From NCBI RefSeq assembly GCF_022701195.1, contig NZ_CP078089.1, forward strand, positions 2,232,001-2,296,000: a DNA stretch of 64,000 bases. The letters are read 5' to 3'. The notes beneath the pieces are model-generated. The model was not told the origin of the DNA, made no database searches, and was given only the letters and a program-made list of their open reading frames with translations. This stretch comes from Allobaculum mucilyticum (lineage in GTDB: Bacteria; Bacillota_I; Bacilli_A; Erysipelotrichales; Erysipelotrichaceae). Below, in pieces: positions 25,057-33,924 of the stretch. The first letter of the stretch is position 1. Each line of letters opens with the position of its first letter. A program made the translations under genes and the position numbers.

Positions 25057-26406
25057 ATGGGTAAATATTTCGGAACCGACGGTGTCCGGGGACGCGCCAA
25101 TGAGCAGCTGACTCTGGACATGGCGGTCAGAATCGGCCAGTGGCTTGGGTGGTACTACTCGCAGAAGAAAAAGCATGCCCGCATCCTGATTGGACGAGAC
25201 ACCCGTCTGTCCGGATCCATGTTTGAACTTGGACTGGCTGCAGGTGCGGTCAGCACCGGGGCGGATGTGTACCTGCTTGGCGTCTGCCCGACACCGGCTG
25301 TCTCTTACCTGGTCGGCCAGGAAAACTTCGACTGCGGCATCATGGTCTCCGCATCGCACAATCCTTACTACGACAACGGCATCAAAGTCTTCAATCACGA
25401 GGGCATTAAAATGGAAGAAGAAATTCTTCTGGCCATTGAAGACTACATGGATGGCAAGACAGAAATCCCGATGGCAACCGGAGACAATGTCGGCGAATAC
25501 TTCAGCTGGCATCAGGGCCTTGAGCTCTATGTGTCTTTCTTAAAGAAAACTGTTCCGGTGGATCTGACCGGCATGCGTATCGCGGTCGATCTGGCCAACG
25601 GATCTGCCTGCGCAACTGCAGCTGAAACGCTCGATGCTCTTGGAGCAACCGTAGAAGCGATCAACAGTTCGCCAAATGGTCTGAACATCAATAAGGACTG
25701 CGGATCGACGCATCCCGAAGGTCTGCAGGAATATGTCATTGAAAACGGCTGCGATGTCGGATTCGCGTTTGACGGCGATGCCGACCGTCTGATTGCGGTC
25801 GACTCGGATGGCCGTCTCATTAACGGCGACTATATCCTGTATATTCTGGGCCGATCCATGCGGGATCGCGGACAGCTGACCGATAATATGGTTGTTACAA
25901 CCGTCATGGCCAATCTGGGGCTCTACAAAGCCTTCGAACGCGAACAGATCAGCTGCATTAAAACGCCGGTCGGCGATAAGTACGTATTTGAAGAGATGAG
26001 CCGCAACCAGTACCGTCTGGGCGGCGAACAGTCCGGCCATATCATTTTCTATGGCGACGAAGTCACCGGCGACGGCCTGTTTACTGCACTCAAGCTTCTG
26101 CAGGTCATGCAGGCTGAACGGAAAAACATTCAGCAGCTGAGTGAAGGCCTGCATATCTTTCCGCAGCTGCTTGAAAACGTGACAGTCACCGACAAGGAGA
26201 TTGTGCTTGATGATGAAGAGATCAGCGCAAGAGTCCAGGAAGTGGCCGATGAACTGGGCAGCAACGGACGGATTCTTGTCCGTCCAAGCGGTACCGAACC
26301 GCTGATTAGGGTCATGGTTGAAGCACCGACCCAGGAAGAGTGCGAACGCTGCGTTCACGCTGTAACAGAACTTATTCGAGAAAAAGGTTACGAACAGAAA
26401 GTCTGA
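25057..26406 (+). CDS. glmM: Phosphoglucosamine mutase
   Basis: The 449-residue enzyme interconverts glucosamine-6-phosphate and glucosamine-1-phosphate on the route to UDP-GlcNAc, the substrate of MurA. The catalytic phosphoserine loop is VSASHNPYYDNG (S100), the metal loop is FDGDADR, the sugar loop GGEQSGH and the phosphate loop RPSGTEPLIRVM near the C-terminus. Length fits GlmM. It follows cdaA-cdaR, as in most Firmicutes where GlmM also restrains CdaA. RBS is GGATGGAG. The two-component system starts nine bases after its stop, so it is probably in the same operon. Confidence 0.97.
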   Translation: MGKYFGTDGVRGRANEQLTLDMAVRIGQWLGWYYSQKKKHARILIGRDTRLSGSMFELGLAAGAVSTGADVYLLGVCPTPAVSYLVGQENFDCGIMVSASHNPYYDNGIKVFNHEGIKMEEEILLAIEDYMDGKTEIPMATGDNVGEYFSWHQGLELYVSFLKKTVPVDLTGMRIAVDLANGSACATAAETLDALGATVEAINSSPNGLNINKDCGSTHPEGLQEYVIENGCDVGFAFDGDADRLIAVDSDGRLINGDYILYILGRSMRDRGQLTDNMVVTTVMANLGLYKAFEREQISCIKTPVGDKYVFEEMSRNQYRLGGEQSGHIIFYGDEVTGDGLFTALKLLQVMQAERKNIQQLSEGLHIFPQLLENVTVTDKEIVLDDEEISARVQEVADELGSNGRILVRPSGTEPLIRVMVEAPTQEECERCVHAVTELIREKGYEQKV

Positions 26407-26415
26407 GGAACTTGC

Positions 26416-27075
26416 ATGAAACGTGTGATCAATATTGTAGAAGACGAAAAAGATATCAATAATCTTGTCGCGCAGTATCTCCGTAAAGAGGACTATGAAG
26501 TCAACCAGTTCTATACATACGAAGAAGCCAGCGCCCATACCCATGATGATGACGTTCATCTGTGGATTCTGGACATCATGCTGGATGACAAATCCGGCTT
26601 TGACCTGCTTGAAGAAATCCGCCAGACCAATCCCGATACGCCGATCATTTTCATGTCCGCAAGAGATAAGGAATTTGACCGCATCATCGGTCTGGAAAAA
26701 GGCTGTGATGATTACATCACCAAGCCGTTCTCTCCAAAAGAACTCGTCCTGCGCGTCAACAACCTGATCAAGCGCGCGTATAAAGACTCCAACAACCGCA
26801 TCTTTATCGATGGCTATGAACTCGATGAAGAACAGCGCAAAGTCTATTCCGAATCCGAGGAAATCGAACTGACCACCAAAGAGTTCGATCTGCTCATGAT
26901 GTTCATCAAGAACAAAGGCATTGCCTTCTCCCGTGAGAAGATTCTTGAAAATGTCTGGGATGAAAACTATTTCGGAAGCGACCGTGTGGTCGATGATACC
27001 CTGCGCCGACTGCGCAAAAAACTGCCGAAGCTGAATATCCATACGATCTACGGTTATGGATACCGGCTCGGATAA
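26416..27075 (+). CDS. OmpR-family response regulator
   Basis: The protein has 219 residues: receiver (acidic pair E9 D10, phospho-acceptor D53 in LWILDIMLDD, conserved T/S and K in SARD and TKPFSP) and a winged-helix DNA-binding domain (residues about 125-219) with RIFIDGYELDEEQRKV and the recognition helix region DRVVDDTLRRLRKKL. It pairs with the kinase three bases downstream. Position after glmM suggests a role in envelope or c-di-AMP-linked responses, but that is inference. Confidence 0.94.
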   Translation: MKRVINIVEDEKDINNLVAQYLRKEDYEVNQFYTYEEASAHTHDDDVHLWILDIMLDDKSGFDLLEEIRQTNPDTPIIFMSARDKEFDRIIGLEKGCDDYITKPFSPKELVLRVNNLIKRAYKDSNNRIFIDGYELDEEQRKVYSESEEIELTTKEFDLLMMFIKNKGIAFSREKILENVWDENYFGSDRVVDDTLRRLRKKLPKLNIHTIYGYGYRLG

Positions 27076-27078
27076 GCT

Positions 27079-29379
27079 ATGAAGAAGTTTTTTCAGGGCG
27101 GATTCCGCAAGCTGTCACTGACCCAGCAGGTCATGGTTCTGATCCTGATGATGGTTGTCTTCCTGGTCATGTTTTTCATGTTCTTCCTGTCAGACAGCGT
27201 TGATACGACAATCAACGCGCAGATGTATGACATGCTTGAAGCCCGCCAGAAACCGATCGTTCAGGCCATTGAAGTGGGCAAGAGCGCGCAGAACGACCGC
27301 GAGCTCTTTGACTACATCTCTGCAGATGCCAACATCCGCACCGCAATCGTTACATCCGATAAGTCCATCGAAGTTTCCGAAAAGAATGATCCGGAAGCCG
27401 AAGCATTCCTTGCAACCCTGATCCCGAAAGCCAGAAGACTGCTCGCTGAAAACCCGCGGCCGGCTCCTGCCCTGTCGGAAGAGCAGTCCGCCGTTCTGGC
27501 ACCTGTACCGCCAGCTGATGAAGCTGCCCCGGCGCAGACGCCAAAACCGGCATCCAATCCGGTCAAGGAAGGCTATACAAACTTCCAGAACATGCGCTAC
27601 TACTACCGGATTGAGCGGGTTGACTACCTGGGCAATCCGACGGTCGTTGTTTCATTCATGAACAACACGTACGCACAGGAGATCCGTGCATCGCTGATGG
27701 ATTCGACAATCTACATCACCGTGCTCGTCTTCTTCCTGATGCTCATGGTGCTGCTGTTCTGGGTGTTCTCGATCATTCATCCGCTCAACCAGATCAAGTC
27801 CTATATTTCCCAGATCAAGGAAGGCAAGGATGTCGACCTGTACATCAACCGCGGCGATGAGATCGGCGAAGTTGCAACCGAACTGCGCACGCTCACTTCT
27901 GAGCTTGCCAAACAGCAAAAATCCAAAGAGGAAATGATCCACAACATTTCCCATGACCTCAAGACGCCGATTGCTACCATCAAGTCGTATTCCGAATCGA
28001 TCAAAGACGGCATCTATCCGTATGGTGACCTGGAAAGCAGCGTCGATGTCATCCTCGATAACGCCAACCGTCTCGAGCAGAAAGTCCACTCTCTGCTGTA
28101 CATGAACCGTGTTGAATACCTCGTCTCTTCCGATGCGGAGGGCGTGGTCACCAATATGAAAGAAGTCGTTGAGGAAGTTGTCCTCAATGCCGCTGTGATC
28201 CGTCCGGAAATCCGGCTGATCACCGATCTTGAAGACGTCTACTTTGACGGTCTGCTCGAAGCCTGGCGCGTCTGCATTGAAAACATTCTGCAGAACGCAT
28301 TCCGCTATGCGAAGAGCTACATCAAGATCGAAACCCGTGAAAACGAGATCCGCATCAGCAATGACGGACCGAAAATGGATGAAGACCGCATCCAGTCGCT
28401 GTTCCTGCCTTACATCAAAGGCGAGGGCGGCCGCTTCGGCCTTGGCCTTTCCATCGTCTCCAAAGTCGTTCAGGCCAATAACTACAAAGTTGAAGGCATG
28501 AACACCAAAGACGGTGTCTGCTTCCGCATCTGGCGCGATGTACCGAAAAACCGCCAGAGCCGTTTCAAAACAAACGGAAACTCCGTTCTCAACATGCAGA
28601 ACTGGGGATCACCGCGCCGGGCACAGTCTAACCAGAATAAAAAAGCTGCCCCGGACCAGAAGCAGGAATCCAAACCGTCCAGAAACCGGAACAATGCTGG
28701 ACGGAAGAACCAGAAAAACATCAATGGTTCGCAGCAGGCAAAAAAATCCGGTGAAAAGACAGGCGATCCAGAGACAAAGAGTGAAAACGGATCAGCCGAA
28801 CGTTCAGGCAAATCAGCAAAGAATCAGTCAAACGGTTCCTCCAGACGGAACAAGTCTAATCAGTCTTCAAAGAACAGCCGCCAGAAACAGGCTTCTTCAA
28901 AGAAAAAGGACAGCCGTCCAAAAGAGAATCGAAGCGATCTGCTTGAAGACGGCCTCCTCTTTGAGGAAAAGACGCTGCATCAGCAGGCTCCAGAAGACAC
29001 TTCCATTCAGCCAGAATCTGTAAAAGCAGAATCTGTAAAGGAAGAGACAGTTACGACAGAACAGATCGTTCAGCCGGAAGTCATTACTGAACAGACCGTG
29101 ATCACAGAACACCCAGTCCACGAGACTGACAAACCGGCAACGGACGAACCGGTCGCAGAGAATAAGCCAGCCAAAGAAGAGAAAAAGCTTCTTCCGGCAG
29201 CTATAGCGGTATCCGAAACAACGGTGACTGAAGCTGAACCAGAGCCGAAGGCAGACTCGACTCCAGAAACAAAACTGGATGAAGGTAAGAAACCTGAACC
29301 AAAAGCTGTAACAGAAACCATCACGACGGAAACAGAGATTCTCCCTGAATCCGATCAGAAAGAATCATCAGCTGACTGA
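27079..29379 (+). CDS. Membrane sensor histidine kinase with long low-complexity C-terminal tail
   Basis: The protein has 766 residues. Membrane helices lie at about 18-38 and 211-233, enclosing an extracytoplasmic sensor with a Pro/Ala-rich insert (about 125-163). HAMP follows, then the H-box MIHNISHDLKTPI (H292), the N-box NILQNAFRYAK and the G-box GRFGLGLSIV. The core ends near residue 490. The remaining 270 or so residues are disordered-looking: first Lys/Asn/Ser/Gln-rich, basic, then Glu/Thr/Val/Pro-rich, acidic. Such a tail is unusual for this class; it may bind partners or be an extension tolerated by chance. No frameshift is needed to reach the stop. A terminator lies at 29423-29480. 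Confidence 0.9.
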   Translation: MKKFFQGGFRKLSLTQQVMVLILMMVVFLVMFFMFFLSDSVDTTINAQMYDMLEARQKPIVQAIEVGKSAQNDRELFDYISADANIRTAIVTSDKSIEVSEKNDPEAEAFLATLIPKARRLLAENPRPAPALSEEQSAVLAPVPPADEAAPAQTPKPASNPVKEGYTNFQNMRYYYRIERVDYLGNPTVVVSFMNNTYAQEIRASLMDSTIYITVLVFFLMLMVLLFWVFSIIHPLNQIKSYISQIKEGKDVDLYINRGDEIGEVATELRTLTSELAKQQKSKEEMIHNISHDLKTPIATIKSYSESIKDGIYPYGDLESSVDVILDNANRLEQKVHSLLYMNRVEYLVSSDAEGVVTNMKEVVEEVVLNAAVIRPEIRLITDLEDVYFDGLLEAWRVCIENILQNAFRYAKSYIKIETRENEIRISNDGPKMDEDRIQSLFLPYIKGEGGRFGLGLSIVSKVVQANNYKVEGMNTKDGVCFRIWRDVPKNRQSRFKTNGNSVLNMQNWGSPRRAQSNQNKKAAPDQKQESKPSRNRNNAGRKNQKNINGSQQAKKSGEKTGDPETKSENGSAERSGKSAKNQSNGSSRRNKSNQSSKNSRQKQASSKKKDSRPKENRSDLLEDGLLFEEKTLHQQAPEDTSIQPESVKAESVKEETVTTEQIVQPEVITEQTVITEHPVHETDKPATDEPVAENKPAKEEKKLLPAAIAVSETTVTEAEPEPKADSTPETKLDEGKKPEPKAVTETITTETEILPESDQKESSAD

Positions 29380-29422
29380 ATTTCAGAAATGCATAATCCA
29401 TAGATCACAAACAGACAGGACG

Positions 29423-29480
29423 AATCCGGACACGAAAGGTGTGCGCTACAATAAGGGCGCAAAGCGTGTCCGGATTTTTC
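29423..29480 (+). terminator. Terminator after the histidine kinase
   Basis: AATCCGGACACG pairs with CGTGTCCGGATT across a 30-base loop that itself pairs partly (TGTGCGC with GGGCGCA); TTTTTC follows. Confidence 0.85.
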
Positions 29481-29624
29481 TGTGTTCAAGCTGCTGGACC
29501 AGTTCTCAGAGAGCATCTGAAGAACAGATCCAGATACAGATCTATGATCCCGGCACGCAAACTTACAAAGTACAAGCAGAGAAAAGCCGCTCAACAGTCC
29601 CAAGCGGCAAAGAAAGGAGACCTT

Positions 29625-30623
29625 ATGAAATTAGCAACAATCGGCAGAGGCGCCATCGTCGATCAGGCATACCGGTCGTTTGAAGATCTCGAAGGCATTA
29701 CCCCTGTCGCTGTCTATTCCAGAACCATGGAGCAGGCAGAAGAATTCGCAAAGAAGCACAATGTTCCCCAGGCTTTTGATGATTTAGACACAATGCTGGC
29801 AAGCCCCGATATCGATACCGTCTATATCGCCTCGCCAAACAGCCTTCATGTACCGCAGGCCAGAAAAGCATTGGAGGCCGGCAAGAATGTCATTCTTGAA
29901 AAGCCCTTTGCGGCTACAGTCAAAGAAGGGAAAGAACTGTTTGAACTTGCTGAAAAGAATGGCGTCATGATCTTTGAGGCCATTACAAGCATTCATACGC
30001 CAAACTTCGGACTGCTTAAAGACAACCTGTACCGCGTCGGTCAGATCCGCGAATGTGTCTTCAATTTCTCGCAGTATTCCCGCAAGTACGCCCGCTACAT
30101 GGAAGGCATCGTCGATAATGTCTTCAACCCAGAGATGGATGGCGGCGCACTGATGGATATCAACATTTACAACATTCATCTTGCTGTGGCGCTCTTTGGC
30201 AAGCCGCAGAGCGTTCACTATACGCCGCTGATCGGCTGGAACGGCATTGATTCAAGCGGTGTTCTGCTGATGGTTTATCCGGATAAGATCATTACCGCCA
30301 TCGGATCCAAAGATTCGTCGTGCGATTATCTGGCCGCAATCCAGGGCGAAACAGGAACCATGCGCATTTCCAAAGGCAGTACAGGAAAGATGGAATACGT
30401 CGATTTCGTTACACCGGCTACGGAAAACCAGAATCCGGAACCCGAACAGATTTCCATTGATCAGGGCCTTCATATGACGTATGAGTTCATGGATTTCCTT
30501 ACAGCACTCAACGAAAACAACCAGGAGATGTATCAGGCATACAAAGAAGAAACCCTGGCTGCTCTTGAGATTCTCGAACAGGCAAGGGCACAGATTCCGG
30601 CGTATCAGCAGGAAGCCAAATAA
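29625..30623 (+). CDS. Gfo/Idh/MocA-family oxidoreductase
   Basis: The protein has 332 residues from the ATG at 29625 (AAAGGAG eight bases upstream); the open frame extends to 29439 without support. The N-terminal Rossmann fold begins LATIGRGAIVDQAYRSFE, with IASPNSLHVPQA and the family motif EKPFA (here LEKPFAATVKEG). The C-terminal half fits the substrate domain. It would use NAD(P) on a sugar or sugar alcohol; the substrate is not evident. The usual GxGxxG is GRGAIV, one Gly short, as in some members. Confidence 0.9.
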   Translation: MKLATIGRGAIVDQAYRSFEDLEGITPVAVYSRTMEQAEEFAKKHNVPQAFDDLDTMLASPDIDTVYIASPNSLHVPQARKALEAGKNVILEKPFAATVKEGKELFELAEKNGVMIFEAITSIHTPNFGLLKDNLYRVGQIRECVFNFSQYSRKYARYMEGIVDNVFNPEMDGGALMDINIYNIHLAVALFGKPQSVHYTPLIGWNGIDSSGVLLMVYPDKIITAIGSKDSSCDYLAAIQGETGTMRISKGSTGKMEYVDFVTPATENQNPEPEQISIDQGLHMTYEFMDFLTALNENNQEMYQAYKEETLAALEILEQARAQIPAYQQEAK

Positions 30624-30703
30624 AGAAGCCAGAAAAGCGAAAAAAACGGATTCAGAACAGTTACAGATCACACACAAATTGAAACAGGAGAGAAAAGGGT
30701 TTT

Positions 30704-31789
30704 ATGGAGTTTGAAGAACTGAAAGCACAGATCAATACCGAACGGATGATTGACAGCCTGCAGAAACTGATTGAGACACCCAGCGTTGTCGGCTATGGAA
30801 AAGAAATCACGCCGATGCTGGTAGATTTTGCGATCTCGCACAATCTGCTCTATACGATGGACCGCAGAAGAACGATCTATCTGACCATTACGGGTCTCGA
30901 TCCAAGTCATACCATCTGCTTTGGCGCCCATCTCGATACCATTGGCATGGTTGTCCGCTCGATCACAGAAGAAGGATGGCTGGATGTCCGCAATCTTGGA
31001 GGCGTCAACTTCCATTCTCTGGAAGGTGAAAACGTAACGATTCATACCCGTGAAAACGGCAATTATACCGGTACGGTCATCTGCAAGTCCCATTCGGTCC
31101 ACGTCTTTGACGATGCAAGAAGCCGTGAGCGCGACTTTGCGGAAATGGCTGTTGTGCTGGATGAAGATGTAAACAGCCCGGAAGAAGTAGCAGAGCTTGG
31201 AATTGAACCAGGCGATCTCATCAGTGTCGATCCCCGCTTTGTCCGCACGAAAGCTGGATATATCAAGAGCCGTCATATCGATGACAAAGCCTGCGTTGCT
31301 GCTTTGCTTGAAGCCGTCAGTGTTATGCAGGAGGCTGGTCTGCAGCCGGCATGTGATGTCATGCTCGCTTTCCCGATCAACGAAGAAATCGGACAGGGCG
31401 GACGCTTTGTTCCAGAAAATGTCGATGCCTACATCGCACTGGATATAGGTCTGGTCGGCGGTCTTCAGCATGGATCGGAAAAGAAAGTCACGATTGGTGC
31501 AGCTGACCGGATTTCTCCGTATGACTGGGATCTGACCACAAAGATCCGTTCGATCGCAAAAGAAAACCAGATTGATGCCGTGCTGGACATCTATTACCGC
31601 TATGCTTCGGATGCGACGGCTGCTATGAACGGCGGTGCCAACATCACAGCCGCAACATTTGGCATGGGCACGATGTCGTCGCATGGCTATGAGCGCACGC
31701 ATATCGACGGCATCGTCAATACAGCAGCGCTGGCTCTTGCCTGCATGCTTGAAATTGACGGCGATGCCCTGGATCCACAATTTGGATAA
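30704..31789 (+). CDS. M42-family metallopeptidase
   Basis: The 361-residue protein resembles glutamyl/leucyl aminopeptidases of the M42 family. Metal-site motifs are FGAHLDTIGMVV (H, D), HIDDKACVAALLEA, the catalytic Glu pair in INEEIGQGG and D in IALDIG, with a late His in MSSHGYERTHI. It cleaves N-terminal residues from peptides in the cytoplasm. RBS is CAGGAGAG. The TetR gene starts 30 bases downstream. Confidence 0.92.
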   Translation: MEFEELKAQINTERMIDSLQKLIETPSVVGYGKEITPMLVDFAISHNLLYTMDRRRTIYLTITGLDPSHTICFGAHLDTIGMVVRSITEEGWLDVRNLGGVNFHSLEGENVTIHTRENGNYTGTVICKSHSVHVFDDARSRERDFAEMAVVLDEDVNSPEEVAELGIEPGDLISVDPRFVRTKAGYIKSRHIDDKACVAALLEAVSVMQEAGLQPACDVMLAFPINEEIGQGGRFVPENVDAYIALDIGLVGGLQHGSEKKVTIGAADRISPYDWDLTTKIRSIAKENQIDAVLDIYYRYASDATAAMNGGANITAATFGMGTMSSHGYERTHIDGIVNTAALALACMLEIDGDALDPQFG

Positions 31790-31819
31790 TCTAAAACAGA
31801 AGTCAGAAAGGGTGAGCAG

Positions 31820-32377
31820 ATGAAACCGGCCGCAACGTCAAGAGAAGAGATTCTCAATGCCAGCAGAAAGCTGGTTTCTTCAAAGGGATGGAATGATCTG
31901 AGCATCCGCAGCCTCGCTGCAGAATGCGAGGTCTCCATAGGCTGTCTCTATAATTACTTTCCTTCAAAAAACGAACTGCTCAGTGCCACAGTCACCACAA
32001 TATGGCGGGAGATTTTCCATCTGCCGCCAGGGATGACAGAGCAGAGCGATTTGAAAGCTGTTCTGAGGCAGTGGTATGCGCAGATGGCGGAAGGCTCAAA
32101 AAAGTATCCCGGCTTTGCGGCCCTCCACTCGGCGCTGATTGCTGGGGAAGAGAGAAAAGAAAGTGCCGAACTGATGAAACGGGCCTGGGCGCAGATCATC
32201 CGCACCATTAAAAAACTGGTTGAGACAGATCCTGGCGTAAAGCAGGAACGTCTGCAGGGCGCGTTTGGAGCAGAGCAGGCTGCGCAGGTTCTGTTTTCCA
32301 TTCTTCTTTCATCCGTCATCCGGGAAGACTATGATTCATCGCTGATTCTTCAAACCACAGATCAGCTTCTGTTCTGA
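31820..32377 (+). CDS. TetR/AcrR-family transcriptional regulator
   Basis: The 185-residue protein has an N-terminal HTH (EILNASRKLVSSKGWNDLSIRSLAAECEVSIGCLYNYFPSKNELL) typical of TetR, and a helical ligand-binding domain. A perfect 13-base palindrome TGAACATTGTTCA at 32414-32426 and a 20-base palindrome at 32455-32474 lie between it and the next gene. They are good candidates for its operators, so it may repress the membrane-protein unit downstream. A terminator stem (32369-32404) overlaps its stop codon. Confidence 0.9.
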   Translation: MKPAATSREEILNASRKLVSSKGWNDLSIRSLAAECEVSIGCLYNYFPSKNELLSATVTTIWREIFHLPPGMTEQSDLKAVLRQWYAQMAEGSKKYPGFAALHSALIAGEERKESAELMKRAWAQIIRTIKKLVETDPGVKQERLQGAFGAEQAAQVLFSILLSSVIREDYDSSLILQTTDQLLF

Positions 32378-32404
32378 GTCCGTACAGACTCAGAACAGTT
32401 TTTT
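32369..32404 (+). terminator. Terminator overlapping the TetR stop
   Basis: CTGTTCTGAGTC and GACTCAGAACAG form a 12-bp stem with a six-base loop and T-run; the TGA stop (32375-32377) is inside the first arm. Confidence 0.85.
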
Positions 32405-32413
32405 ACGGCAAAG

Positions 32414-32474
32414 TGAACATTGTTCATTTAATTGGGGCGAACAAATTTCCTGACAGAGTAACATGCGTTACTCT
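32414..32474. promoter_or_regulatory. Two palindromic operator candidates
   Basis: TGAACATTGTTCA (32414-32426) is a perfect odd palindrome. AGAGTAAC-ATGC-GTTACTCT (32455-32474) is a perfect even one. Both lie in the roughly 145-base gap between the TetR gene and the membrane protein gene. The former has the size and symmetry of TetR-type sites. Confidence 0.55.
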
Positions 32475-32522
32475 TGGTTCGGACATGTTCTGTATGAATG
32501 AAAATGGAAAGGAGTTTTTCTT

Positions 32523-33200
32523 ATGCAGGCAGTTATGGAAACCCTGTTTGACATTGTGTATCTGATTACTGTAATCACGATCGGCGTTCTGATGATCCGC
32601 GACTGCAGAGGAATGAAGCAGTATAAGCTGTTTGGCTGGATGGCTGTGATTCTTGGCGCAGGCGATGCATTTCATCTGGTTCCGCGGATGATCGCGCTGT
32701 GCACAACCGGTCTTGACCATTACACAGCAGCACTTGGCATCGGCAAGCTGATCACTTCGATTACGATGACTGTCTTCTATGTACTGCTCTACTACGTATG
32801 GAGAGAGCGTTATCAGGTTAAAGGCGAAAAGTGCCTGACCTGGACGGTTTGGATTCTGGCAGTTCTTCGCGCTGCGCTGTGCCTGTTCCCGCAGAATGAA
32901 TGGACATCGGCTCATGAGCCGCTTTCCTGGGGCATCTTGCGCAACATCCCGTTTGCACTGCTTGGTCTGGTGATCATTGTTCTGTTCTATAAGAGCGCAA
33001 AAGAGCATCACGACAAGGAGTTCAAGTGGATGTGGCTGACGATCGTTCTCAGCTTTGCCTTCTACATTCCAGTTGTTCTGTTTGCTTCCAAAGTTCCGGC
33101 CATCGGCATGCTTATGATTCCAAAAACATGCGCCTATGTCTGGACCGTCTGGATCGGCTTCAGTGCCATGCGCAAACAGCTCAAAGCGAAAAAAGCCTGA
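32523..33200 (+). CDS. Polytopic membrane protein, unknown function
   Basis: The 225-residue protein shows about seven hydrophobic segments with short polar loops, and charged ends (KQLKAKKA at the C-terminus). No known catalytic motif is recognised. RBS is AAAGGAG. It lies after the palindromes and before a DUF2871 gene, which suggests a small TetR-controlled membrane unit. Transport or sensing are both possible; I have no direct evidence. Confidence 0.75.
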   Translation: MQAVMETLFDIVYLITVITIGVLMIRDCRGMKQYKLFGWMAVILGAGDAFHLVPRMIALCTTGLDHYTAALGIGKLITSITMTVFYVLLYYVWRERYQVKGEKCLTWTVWILAVLRAALCLFPQNEWTSAHEPLSWGILRNIPFALLGLVIIVLFYKSAKEHHDKEFKWMWLTIVLSFAFYIPVVLFASKVPAIGMLMIPKTCAYVWTVWIGFSAMRKQLKAKKA

Positions 33201-33234
33201 TCCGGCAGTGATTTGAAAAGAGAGTGAATAAAGA

Positions 33235-33664
33235 TGAAGAAAACAATGAAGTCCTATATGAACACCTCGCTGGTCTATGCCTTTCTGGCGATGATTGGCG
33301 GGTCTGCTTCCGTGAAATTACAAGGTTTACCGGATTTACCGGCAAGACGATGCTGAGCGTCGTTCATCCCCATTACTTCATGCTTGGCATGGTGATGTTC
33401 CTGATTCTTCTGCTTCTGGAAAAGAACTTTGCCTTCAGCACTGAGAAAACCGGCAAAGTCGTACTGGCCTATAATATCGGCCTGAACGTGACGGCAATCA
33501 TGATGTTCATCCGCGGTCTGCTGCAGGTGCTTGAAACACCTCTTTCGAGCGGTGCAAATGCAGCCATTTCCGGTATCGCCGGAATCGGCCATATCATTCT
33601 TGGCGTCGCTCTTGTTCTGCTTCTGATGGAGATTAAAAAAGCAGTCAGCCGCCAGGCTGCCTGA
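33235..33664 (+). pseudogene. DUF2871-family membrane protein, one-base frameshift
   Basis: From the ATG at 33235 the frame gives MKKTMKSYMNTSLVYAFLAMIGG. The family sequence then continues in the next frame as VCFREITRFTGFTGKTMLSVVHPHYFMLGM and three more membrane spans to the stop at 33664. Adding one G in the run GGCGGGTC (33297-33304) joins the two halves without gap. The shift is either a recent loss or a sequencing error in a G run. The start at 33224 in the second frame has no family support. Intact, it would be a protein of about 143 residues with four membrane spans. Confidence 0.8.
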
Positions 33665-33702
33665 AAAGCAGGGAATACAGATCACGATTTATTCGACTGA
33701 AC

Positions 33703-33747
33703 AACGGAGAATCCTTTTCCTTTAGGGAAGAGCGTTCTCCGTTTTTT
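33703..33747 (+). terminator. Terminator before the iron-uptake operon
   Basis: AACGGAGAA pairs with TTCTCCGTT across a 23-base loop; a run of six T follows. Confidence 0.8.
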
Positions 33748-33790
33748 GCGGAATTTTTTCGCTTTCGGACGTTTTTGATGGACGAAAAAT

Positions 33791-33844
33791 GAATGCAGAC
33801 CAATGCATTCCAGTTGAAGTGAGGTTTAAGTTAGTTTAAACTAA
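33791..33844 (+). promoter_or_regulatory. Palindromes upstream of the siderophore ABC operon
   Basis: TTAGTTTAAACTAA (33831-33844) is a perfect 14-base palindrome resembling the core of DtxR/IdeR-type iron boxes (TTAG...CTAA). GAATGCA and TGCATTC (33791-33810) form a second inverted pair. They lie 80-135 bases before the substrate-binding protein start. Iron control is inferred from the operon function. Confidence 0.5.
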
Positions 33845-33924
33845 TCTATCATAGTTGAGGAGTTCAGGGGATTCTCCGTGTGGAGAGAACCTGAATGTTT
33901 ATACAGAAGAAAGAAGGTAAAACC

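Noticed and set aside
25540-27042. Five-hundred-codon minus-strand frame opposite glmM and the regulator
   Set aside because: It spans two genes with firm family matches on the plus strand; its own translation resembles nothing.
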